Assembly (NCBI GenBank): GCA_963556145.1 | Contig: OY744462.1 | Coordinates: 682,001-746,000 of the forward strand | From: Hygrocybe punicea | Taxonomy: Eukaryota; Basidiomycota; Agaricomycetes; Agaricales; Hygrophoraceae | DNA: 64,000 bases | Direction: 5' to 3' | Part shown: positions 54,801 to 64,000 of the stretch, piece after piece | Layout: the number at the start of each line of letters is the position of its first letter | Numbering within the stretch: the first letter of the stretch is position 1 | Program-made: the position numbers and the translations under genes | The notes under the pieces: generated by a model | Told to the model about the DNA's origin: nothing | What the model saw: only the letters and a program-made list of their open reading frames with translations | Databases searched by the model: none

Positions 54801-57127
54801 CACGCAACTTGTCGATCAGCCAGTGCTGTTCGTACGAGAGCGATCCCTCGTCGTCCCCGTCTAACAGTTCATCCAGCTCTGCCTCCAGGATATCTTCCCA
54901 ACCATCCTCAAAAAAGGCCCCGAGTTCCTTCTGGTTCGTCACCCTCTTCACCCGATGTGATGCATCCACCAGGTACTCTTCCATCGCGAGGACACTCTTG
55001 CGATGCGTGCTCAAGTATCCCAATAGCTTGTTGAACGATAAATTAGTGTTGTTATCCTTATCCTACATCATATATTCTTTCCGACTCACAATAATTCGCA
55101 TCTCACCCTCTTGATCTTTCGCCAATATACCCCCATCCATGATGTTCATGATCATGGCTGCTGAATGGTCATCCTTGTCATGGCTGCGCGTCATCATTCA
55201 TTTGTACGGTGCCATTGGTTCCACCCAAGTAGACATTTGTTGACACGAAAATTATTGGCACTAGCTCTTGTGTTCACCTTACTGTGCACATAGGCGATCA
55301 GCTATGTTCGGACGACCTAATGATTCGTCTTTGCTGACCGAACATAGCAGGGCTGCTATGTTCGGTAACCAGAGACTTGATGGTTCGTACAAAATATAAA
55401 ATAAACCAAACCTCCTTTGCCCGAACATAGACCGTCTCCTATCTTCGCACAGAATTTATACTTACCTCGGTGATGGTGTGCCGGCTGAACTCAAACTAAT
55501 CCATCAAGAACGGTATCATCGACGGCATGAGGAATGGCCATAGTCCAATGAAGAAGCACGATGACCCCTCCATCAAGTACTGGATCTTCACCATCATGTT
55601 GTTCTTGATCTTCATCTCCTCCTCGTCTAAATCCATCTTCGACAATTCTATTCGAATAAACGATGACACCTTCGCCATGTAATCCACGAATATCGCCTCG
55701 AATGACAAGAAAGTGCGGTATGGGTCCTTGTAGCCTTCAAAAATAGAACAAATTTCTCCCCACAACCATGTCAATCTAAGTATTTGTTGTGGAGATATTC
55801 ATTGTACAAGTTGAAGTGACTCAAATTAATGATTCACCTATAACTCTCTCCATATACAGGAATTTAAAAATATAAATAAAGAGAAAGATACTCCTTTAAA
55901 GGTAGACAAACTTCCTCTCTGAAACTATGTAAATTGGTGCAGTATTTCACTAGTTATCAATTTTAACCTGGGTCCTTGACTTTGAAATATTTATTTTTAA
56001 AATGTCATCATTTATGAAAATCGCAATAATTACTAGTGCAATAATAAAGAAAACATTCATGATAAACAAATTTTTTATTGTCATTTTTATTTTAAATAAA
56101 ATAGATTACATAATATAGTATGTATGTCATCTTAAAATATATATTATTACAAAGTAAAAAGTAAATACTTAATTAATTATTATACTTAACATATTAATAA
56201 TAATAATCATAAAGTTCAGTTAATATTTTAAATATTTGAGAGATAGTAATTATAAATATATTTATTTATTTATTAAGCTAATTAGTTTCATAACGGTAAC
56301 ATCTCAAAAGTTATAATAAGTAACTGTACTGAGAAGTATTGTTAAAAAATAATAAAGGTTGAAATTAGGCCTCTTTTAAAAGTTAAAAAAGTGATTATTT
56401 ATTTAATTTTATAATTTTATAAATTAAATACAGTTAATATTTTTGTTATATTTAAATTTACTTGAGTTAAATATCTTAAAGATAAATTCATTTACTAGTT
56501 TTAATATGCTTTAATCATAATGTTTAACTTATAATTTGTTAATGTCTGTTTAACTTATTTAGATTTAAAATGTCATCATTTATGAAAATCGCAATAATAA
56601 TTTCTTCTTTATATTGTCAAATTACAAAGGACAATCCATCTATAATTCAATAAGTTAACTTTCTTTAATGATTAGCTTTTTTTTTTCTCTTTCTCTTTAC
56701 TATCCCTAATTAAATATGAGCTATAGCTGAAGAGAATAGTTTCACAACACTTTGTAAAAGTTCTTGTGACACGTTTATAACCCAGTTTATGAGAGCTATA
56801 ACAACTTGTCTCAGCCTCAAATGATACTCTATAAGTCCTAAATTAACAATAGGAATTTTATTTCTTAGTAGAGTTAACTTAACTTCTTACAGTACGAACT
56901 GATAACAGCCAGACAATATCTGTATATAATTTTTATTATTATTACTCCTTCTGTTTCTTAATTAAAAGACTTTCATTTTATATTATTTTTAATAATAAAA
57001 TTAATTATAATTAAAAAATAGAGAACTAAAGTTTATATGTAAAAACTAATAAGGTTTTATGCCAAATATCATATTAAAGTAACATGCTTCACTTTCTTTG
57101 CTCTGAGACTAACCAATTATTTTGGTT
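51808..57127 (-). mobile_element. 5.3-kb structure with 1.4-kb terminal inverted repeats, unclassified
   Basis: The arm at 51808-53219 is the reverse complement of 55718-57127 with very few differences (both about 1.41 kb). The outer ends carry AACCAAAATAATTGGTT, itself a palindrome. Most of each arm is very AT-rich and has no frame. The inner 200 bp are less AT-rich, and the inner border on the right runs straight into coding sequence. The 2.5-kb centre has a different composition and holds a decayed minus-strand gene. No TSD was recognised. It could be a long-TIR DNA transposon or an inverted duplication around a gene. Confidence 0.65.
53401..55774 (-). pseudogene. Unrecognised multi-exon or decayed gene in the long-inverted-repeat structure
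   Basis: Minus-strand segments read like one protein in several pieces. From the right: FEGYKDPYRTFLSFEAIFVD with FIRIELSKMDLDEEEMKIKN (from 55735); AAMIMNIMDGGILAKDQEGE then IIVSRKEYMM and a TAG; KLLGYLSTHRKSVLAMEEYL and an acidic block WEDILEAELDELLDGDDEGS with WLIDKLRGLLKPGK (near 54780-55020); AIQEFLAAQRYCRRMLDYVP with NERGRWAQVIDRETKQSVRK (near 54420-54600); MSRVRGAKALERDQLAITRM (near 53850); and RLREVLQDDEHDVRMEELPV at the left. No family was recognised, and no DDE, HUH, tyrosine recombinase or polymerase motif was seen. Several in-frame stops exist. It is mostly charged and helical. Confidence 0.4.
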
Positions 57128-60100
57128 ATTTAGATAATAAAAATTCACAATATAAATACTCTTTTTAATAGTTTTTATTTTTGCTTATTCTAAAATTTAT
57201 TAATCTTAAATAATATTACTAATTGCAAATATTAAAATTTGAAATTAAGATTAAAATCTTTTTGATATTATTTTATTATTTTAATGTTTTATATTTTTAT
57301 TAAATTGAACATTATTATAAAATTTATATGTTATAACATAATAAATTTAACTTAACTTATAATAAAAAAGATAAATTATTTTAGTTAAATTTAAATTTGT
57401 GTATGAAATAAAAATTTATAAATAAAATAAAAATTAGTGTTAACAATTAAAAATTATTGCTATTTGTATATATATTGACATGACATTTATTCCTTAGATA
57501 AATGCCTTCAATTTCTATACAATCATCTAAGAAATAATTTTCTCATCAACTTTTCTATACAATGTAAAGCCATCTGATTATTTTTCGTTAAAATAATTTT
57601 TAAAAGTTCATTGCAGCCATTTTATATATAATAAGTTGGAAATTTGTGCCATACCAAAACAGCAATAATTCAAAATAAACTAAAAAAGAATATTAAGTGT
57701 TACTTATTTTATTTTATTTTATTCAATATTAACTTGTTAAAAGTGGTTAGTTGAGTAGTTTAGTAGTAAATTTATACTTTATATATAGTGTTGTGATTAT
57801 TTTACTCCTTATAAATTTTTTTAATTAATACAACTAATATACTGAAATTAGTAACTGAATGAATGAATTAGAACACTTCTTCAAGATAGAATGACTCAAT
57901 ATATATAAGTATTATTTGACTCCATAGCAAATCTACAGTTTGTAAAATAAGACATATAATTTGTTGATAAAGGATTGTATTAGCTGGATTTAACTTGATT
58001 GAGTAGCAAATATGAAGAACATGAAGAAAGCCAATGAGCCTATTGCAAAAGAAGGTTTGAGACCAGATAAAGGGTTCATTTCAAGCCTAGGATGATAATA
58101 GGAATACCCACATTCACTCGAAATTATAACTGATAATGATCTTGTTCGTAAAATAATGAGACAGATCTTAGGATCATAGGTGATGATATGCTTACCATTA
58201 GATGTTCAAACTAGATGATGACATTAGTTTTGAGATGTCATAGGGCACTGTGAAATGTCAAACAAAGAAGCTGGGACTTAGACGAGAGTATCTTCAGTTA
58301 GAGATCAGTATATACAAGATAGCATGGAGCAAAAGAGGTTGTGGAAGCAAATGCAGTGTAGTTTTGTATAGAGGCTCCATATCTTTTTCTATCTGCAGTC
58401 ACTATGTCAACTTTCAAGCATTTAATGTTTTCTCAAGGCTCTTGTCTCCTCCCCTCTATTTTTCACAACATACCTCATGTCCATATTCATAGGCTTCTTG
58501 GATCAACCTTATTTGAAAGCTCAGATTTGTGGATAGTAACTGACTTTGTTGTTTTATGTAAGCAAACTTCTAGATGCTCGTGATAACCTCAGTAAATGGA
58601 TGTGTGGGACATCTATTCATAAAGGGAAAGATTTTCTCCTTGTTGATCATGCCTGTAACGGAATAATTTTCACACCTCCTCCTTTCAAGACAATAATATC
58701 TGAAGACCCAAAAATGCTTTGTGAAGTATTCTTAGATGAAGTATCGCTTGCCTCCACTATGTTACAAGCAAGACACACACTTGTACTAGTTTTAATCAGT
58801 CATAATAACTTAATAGACCAATCATTCATAATTGGCAATAGGAGTCACAATTGCTACTTGACAAAGAGTAACACATGTGCCACAGCAAAGGAAATATTGT
58901 CCTTATAAGTACAGCTTGCTTTTCTGGTAGCTGGGATAGTAAGTTTTGGATGCTTCTTCCTACTGCTAGAGCAGGTTAGAAAGCTGTATCTATTGTCCAA
59001 TCTGATTCAGGAGAGTACTGTAAAGATTTCTTTGCCAATGCCTTGCTTTCTGAGTTCACATACAAGTTCTAAATCAGGCTGCCATATGCAGGATTGATAG
59101 ATAAAAACACATACCATAGCATATAACGAGAACATGACTTTAGCTCAGAGAAACCTGTCACCTCTTCCTGTTGCATCCTAATACCCTGCCTTTATGATGT
59201 TCTTGTCTAGATTCATTGATTTAGGGACAAAATTGAAAGAACTTATACATCTGCTGATGTGACCTCCAGTCTGTGCACAGACAAACCACACTCACTACCT
59301 TTTGCATTTCTTGCTTCATCAAGGAGGTCCTTCCACCAATTGCACTGCATGCTCTCATCTTCAGCAAGTGATCATACATCACTTTCTCTAACATCATGTA
59401 GCTATCTCCTCTAATGTTGCCACAGCTCAGTCTCAAACATTAGGTGTTGAAGCTGGACTGCTGATTAGCCATCTGAGCTGTTCATTTAGCTAATAGTTAA
59501 ACATTGGCTTAACCAGGACTAGCCATTTTTAGCTATTTAAAATTCCAATTTAGGAAATTTACTATCCAAATTCCTGACACCCATACAAGTAATAGCAAAC
59601 AAGAGATAAAGATCTCACTGTTGCAGGATAGTGTCTAAGCAAATGATGGAGGCATCCTCCTATACAAGTCCTTTAAAATCACATCAGCATTATCTTGCTT
59701 GAGCAAGAGTCAGACCACAGCTTTATGCTCCTATGCAGTTGCATGTGATAGTGGTATGTTTTCAAGTTAATCCTAACGCCATCACATGTGAGCGGACATC
59801 TGATTGTATAGGTCCTTCAAGTTTATATTGGCATTGTCTTGTATGAGCAACAACTCCATCTCAATGATGAAAATGATGATGAGAAGGATGAGAACAGGTG
59901 GACACAGACAACAGGAAGTGGGATAAGGACAAGTCTCCACCTTGTTTCTTCTCCTCTACCTCCTCAAGCCAGCCACTACCTTGCAAATATATATGGCTGC
60001 ATTCACAAGACATTCAAGCTTAAGTCCTTGGGTACATGTGTACAGTGTTCAAGCTTGCGGCTGCTGATAGCAAAGCTCTTGGTAGTTTGTTTTCCACATA

Positions 60101-60189
60101 CATAAACAGTATTTATGTCAACACCTGAGTTCCACTAGATCCCTAGCAATCATGCAAATACCCCATCTACATTGATACGCATGCTACAT
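57128..60189. other. AT-rich DNA without a recognisable gene
   Basis: The first ~900 bp are extremely AT-rich. An open frame of 120 codons at 58546-58908 (KLLDARDNLSKWMCGTSIHK) has no recognised domain, could be a fragment of a decayed element, and is not claimed as a gene. Two related blocks near 59640-59710 and 59790-59860 (ATACAAGTCCTT / ATAGGTCCTTCAAG..TTGTCTTG) form an old direct repeat. Confidence 0.4.
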
Positions 60190-60400
60190 GTCTGAGCTCC
60201 AATTGGTGATATTTTACTATTTTTATTATTTAGTGTTTGTTATGTACTTATTGTAACACAACAAGTATAAATACAAGATTGGATTGCCCCCTTTCATTCT
60301 CATCTCTAAGAGTATGAGATCTCCCTTGGATCAGCCCTCTCACCTCACACTCAGAGACCCTCTCAGTGTATCATTTTGGAGCCCACTATTATAGTAAATG
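60190..60400 (+). repeat. Possible LTR remnant with primer-binding-site-like end
   Basis: A TATA-like GTATAAATACAAG, a Pyr-rich leader and a TGTATCA end are followed by TTTTGGAGCCCAC. The first 11 bases of the TTGGAGCCCAC string equal the gypsy element's primer-binding candidate. No second LTR or TSD was found, so this is tentative. Confidence 0.3.
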
Positions 60401-60718
60401 TACCTGGGCTGTCATGTGACCTAGTTCCCACGGTTGACCTTAGTCAGTAGGCTTCTTGATGTAGTAAACAGTCTTATCCTTCGACATTGACCATTTTTAC
60501 TCAAGTCCTGTGTGAGCACCCAGAGAGGTCTCAAGAGACCTCTCCACCATGAGGAATTCAACAGGTTTTAACTCCATTTCCAATACTTTTGCTACCTTTC
60601 CTCATAAGCTCAGACTATTGCATTACCATCAGCAGCATTCCCCAGTATATTCTATTTCCCAGCTACTATCTAGGTCCTCCGTGATGTCTCCTACACTTTT
60701 TTTTTTTTTTTTTTTTTT

Positions 60719-60830
60719 ATATCCAATTTTTGTCCATTGGGGCGAACCCTATGTAGGACCTTACATGTGGGCAGGTAGAAATGATTAACTAAATAAGGGA
60801 CCTTCCCTTTCTGCGTCTCTGACTAGCAAG
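60719..60830 (-). repeat. Conserved LINE 3' tail
   Basis: The minus strand ends ...GGGTTCGCCCCAATGGACAA, then AATTGGATAT and poly(A). Conservation with the distant copy at 20529-20648 suggests it is the part recognised by the reverse transcriptase. Confidence 0.6.
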
Positions 60831-61223
60831 TGCAGTTCCGACGAGTGACCCCCCCGGAACCCCAATGCTTCCCAGCATTGTTTTACTTGCCTCATCCCTC
60901 TGATGAGATTGCCCTTTTTCTGTTGTTTGTGGGTACTAGTGGTCATCTAGTAAGTGCTCGGCCGCGTGTGCGGGTGTGCACGATGGGGTAACACAGAGAA
61001 AAATGTAAGTATAAAATGAGCGTGAGGTGCGGGGGCGTGAATTCTCGTGGGTTCTCGGATTCGCGTGATGGCTGTTTCGAGGAGTGCGGAGCCTATTGTG
61101 GGCAGGTGAGCGGGAGGGCGAGAGGTGGAGGCAGTTGGTTAGCGTGCTTGTGTGTTGTTTGTAGTGGGTGGGTATCCACGGGGTTCACGATCGTGGATGG
61201 TCGTATCTGTTGATGTGGGGTGG

Positions 61224-64000
61224 TCAGTCGTGTTGTGTAGGCTGAGATAGGTCACCAAAGGTGGTAGCGAGACGGCCAGTTCTTCCTATGTATTTTAATA
61301 GCTCCGAGACGCCATCTTTTGTGTTGAGTAGATATCTGAGTGAGTGAGCATTGTGACGGAGTTTGATGAATAGTAGGTGTCTTGGGTGATCGTACGCTGG
61401 GCAGTCAAAGATGAAATGATGAATGTTCTCGTTGGTGTGTCCGCAGTCGGGACACGATGGCGAAGGTACTTTGTTGATCTTATAAAGATAGTAATTCAGC
61501 GGAAAGTGACCTATACGGAGCTGTGTCAGTATACTGCTCTGCGATTTTTTGAGATACTGGGTCAGCTTGATGAAATTTCGTATTGGGAATGTGGGATCAA
61601 TGCGAGTGAATCGGACGTAGCGAGGGGATGTTTTCCACTCCTCCTCCCATTTGGTCGCCATGGACTTTTTGAATGCCGTTTTGATTGCAGAGGTACCCGA
61701 CGGAAGGGTGATGCCCCATAGCCATATTGGTAGGAGGTTGCGTGCGCTTGAGGAACCTTGGGCAGCTCTTTTCGCTTCTTGATCCGCTGCTTCGTTACCT
61801 GCTACGTCATCGTGAGCGGAGATCCATCTAATAGTAATTCTTAGCTGTGGGTTTGTCTCAGCTAGGTGGGTTCTCATGTCCTGGAACTCCCTAACAATGT
61901 ACTGTCCCGTGCTTGACTTTAGGTATGGGCGGCCTGTCGCGAGGATCGTAGATTGACTGTTGATGTATATTGTTGCCGTCCGTGGATGGGGTTCCTTGCT
62001 GAGTAGGTGTATGGCGAGGGTGCAGGCCAGCATTTCGGCTTCCGGGTTGGTGTGGTTGTCGGTCGAGCCTAGGTGATAGCATAGAATTTTCGTCTGTGTG
62101 CGGCCCAATCTGTATAGAATAGCTGCTGATCCCACTCCGCCTTCGAAGGCTGAGCCGTCGGTGTAGATTTTGATGTCTGCTGGGTCGGCCTGTTCTTCTT
62201 GTAAGGATCATTCTCTGGAACGGGCAACGTGTGTACGGAGAGCTGGGAACTGTGAGCAGGTCGGTGGTGTGATCGTTTCGGTGTCATCTGGACTTATGCG
62301 GTATAGGTGCGTTAGGGTGTGTAATGGTGATTTGTGTCTGAGGACTAGATGTTTAGCGCATTGTCGGATTGGTTTGTAGAGTGGGTGTGATGATGGTAGA
62401 GTGGCCATCCTTACAATTGCCCGATGACAGGCTCTGTGAAGTAGGATGTTAACCGGCAGAATACCCGCATGCATGTCGAGTAGATCGGTGGGGGAGGATC
62501 GTAGAGCTCCGGTTATTTTTAGTGCAGCCATGCGTTGTGCTTTCGTTAATTCTTTCATGGCTTTGACCGAACCCCGCTTGTTCTTGTATCCAGGTACTTT
62601 GTGGACTGGGGTGTACCAAACATCGGCTGCGTAGGTTATTTTGGGAACGGCCACAGCATTATAGAGTCGTCGCATTAGTCTAGTGCTGACTCCGGTTTTG
62701 GTCCTGGATAGTCTGCAGAAGAGCGCGATCCATTTGGTGGCATTGGATAGTGTATGGTCTCGTTGTTCGTGCCATCGTAGTTGTTGATCGAATATGGTGC
62801 CTAGGAAGCGATGTGATTTCGTGGGTTTGATTGTTACGTTTTGTAAGGTTAGGTGCGGTCGTGCGATCTGCCGTTTCTGTGAGAAGTCAATGAGAGCAAA
62901 TTTGTTTGTTTCGAATTTGGAATTGTGGTCTCTGGACCATTCGTATGCGCCTCCGGATCTATTCATCATGTCCTTGATGGCTGTATGTGTGTTGGTGAAG
63001 CTACGACCTTCCGCGTAAAGTGCGGCATCGTCTACGAAGGCCACTGCTAGCTCGTGGGGACCTACGGGGACGTCTAGTAGATCAGCATTGTAATACAGGT
63101 AGATAATCATAGATAGTGGGTCGCCCTGTCCGATACCGTTTATGAGACGGATGGGGTCGGAGGTGTAGTCGTCGAACTTTAATCGTGTGGTTCGGTCCGA
63201 TAGTATGTGTCCGATGATGGTAACTATCTGTTCCGGGATGCGACGTTTTCGTAGGTTATGGAGTAGACGGGCTGTGACCGCGTTTGGGAATGCGCCTTCG
63301 ATGTCCAAGAATAGGATGGTTGCAACCCTTTTGTTTCTCCAGGCGTGCTTGATGCGGTTGACTAGAAGGTGCATTGAGTCCGTGGTCGAGCGTCCGGGTC
63401 GGCCGCCAAAGTGGGTCGATGGTAGTAGTTGGTGTTCTTCGGTTAGTTGTACGATGATTTCTGTCAGGATTGAGGTTAGTATTTTCGGTAGGGTATTGAG
63501 GAGGGCGATGGGTCGGTAGGCCTTGGGAATGTCGTAGCGGGGCTTGCCAGGTTTTCTGAGTACGCAGGTCGTAGATTCTTTCCAGCTGTTGTGATATGTA
63601 TCAAGGTCGAAAAAGGCATTGTAGATGTAGAATAGATGGTCTATAATGATTGGGTTTATTTCTTTGAGTACCACGTTGGGGATGCCATCGGGTCCTGGGG
63701 CCTTGAAGGGTTTTACTTTGTTGATGTGTCTGGTTATTTGGTCCTGCGTGATGATGGGCGTGTAGGCTATTCTGGTGGGATATTCGTGATTTGGTGGGAC
63801 AGTGGAAGTAGGTGGGGGAGGTGGGAAGAAACTTGCTGCGATTACTCTGCTTTTGTCTTCGTTTGAGGAGGCGTGTTTTGTGGTGCCGTCCTGGACTGTG
63901 TATTCGAGTGTGGGTATTACCGTGTTGCCTCCGTCTCTGCGAGGGTAGTCACTGATTGGATTGGAGATACAGCAGTTGACCGTCCATAGGCTGTAGTCGT
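61224..64000 (-). pseudogene. LINE ORF2: reverse transcriptase plus RNase H, one in-frame TGA
   Basis: Open from the window edge. It reads INKVKPFKAPGPDGIPN (RT entry motif), YRPIALLNTLPKILT, FGGRPGRSTTDSM, LFLDIEGAFPNAV (first catalytic Asp), GIGQGDPLSMIIYLYYNADL and AFVDDAALYAEG (catalytic Asp pair), then a thumb region to about 62211. A TGA at 62208-62210 interrupts the frame where Trp fits (RSRE-stop-SLQEEQAD). The same frame goes on with RNase H: IYTDGSAFEGGVG, then Glu in NPEAEMLA, INSQS in place of the usual Asp-Ser, and the His/Asp region ISAHDDVAGNEAAD. It ends with a CCHC-type finger CPDCGHTNENIHHFIFDC. Without the TGA the protein looks complete at its C terminus, so this is a young copy. 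Confidence 0.9.

Larger units (their letters stand above)
60698..64000 (-). mobile_element. Tad/I-like LINE, 3' part (continues beyond the window)
   Basis: On the minus strand, ORF2 is followed by a ~500-bp 3' UTR and a 21-22-bp poly(A) run (poly-T at about 60697-60718). This is the orientation and end structure of a non-LTR retrotransposon. The last ~105 bp before the poly(A) recur at 20529-20648. The 5' part, with ORF1 and endonuclease, would lie past the right edge. Confidence 0.88.

Noticed and set aside
51808..57127. Integrated linear mitochondrial plasmid (AT-rich long inverted repeats)
   Set aside because: The centre shows no DNA or RNA polymerase motif and has nuclear-like base composition.
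58546..58908. 120-codon frame as a gene
   Set aside because: No domain, no splice or expression signal, and it lies in decayed DNA.
61016..61213. Plus-strand frame in the LINE 3' UTR
   Set aside because: It runs antisense to the LINE, is short, and has no domain.

Overview
The window is almost entirely transposable elements and their relics. It looks like the genome of an agaricomycete (mushroom-forming) fungus. The main reasons are a KDZ-type transposase, a GATA zinc finger with the basidiomycete-style half CGLFEHTH..RPEQ, short GT..AG introns, Tad/I-like LINEs with RNase H, and a long-LTR Ty3/gypsy element. No intact housekeeping gene, rRNA or CRISPR array was found. The only host-like genes are a decayed GATA-factor fragment and a SAM-like gene tail that a retrotransposon has split.

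Layout. 0-3.4 kb: three tandem-repeat tracts and a Helitron remnant. 3.4-7.1 kb: a LINE (ORF1 plus endonuclease) split by a 1.3-kb non-autonomous hAT element with an 8-bp target-site duplication (TSD) and a (CTG)n-like core. 8.8-17.6 kb: a complete 8.8-kb Mutator-like element (about 40-bp TIRs, perfect 9-bp TSD) that carries a Ulp1-type protease region followed by a FAR1/MULE/SWIM/AT-hook/CCHC transposase. 18.75-20.3 kb: a fold-back element with Tc1/mariner-like ends and a solo LTR in its middle. 20.5-27.5 kb: a LINE 3' tail, a Ty1/copia Gag fragment, LTR-like AT-rich DNA, an unrecognised decayed gene and the GATA relic. 27.7-32.3 kb: a KDZ transposase pseudogene with a second hAT element in its last codons. 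32.84-48.14 kb: a 15.3-kb Ty3/gypsy element on the minus strand with 1405-bp LTRs of equal length and no difference seen by eye. Its gag is cut by a 417-bp palindromic hAT MITE. Its integrase is followed, in the same frame, by an ASCH/PUA-like domain. 48.4-49.5 kb: a Tc1/mariner pseudogene. 49.7-51.4 kb and 51.8-57.1 kb: two large inverted-repeat structures, the second with 1.4-kb arms around a decayed unknown gene. 60.7-64 kb: a minus-strand LINE whose ORF2 (RT plus RNase H) is intact except for one TGA.

The nesting gives relative ages: SAM-like gene, then gypsy, then hAT MITE; LINE, then hAT; KDZ, then hAT; fold-back element, then LTR. Premature stops in six unrelated elements are mostly TAG/TGA where Trp (TGG) is expected, which suggests decay by C-to-T changes, as expected of methylated repeats. 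The observations that most deserve follow-up are the integrase-ASCH fusion, a recurring 52-53-bp palindrome found in three unrelated elements, the Ulp1-MULE element, and the 5.3-kb long-inverted-repeat element with its unknown gene.
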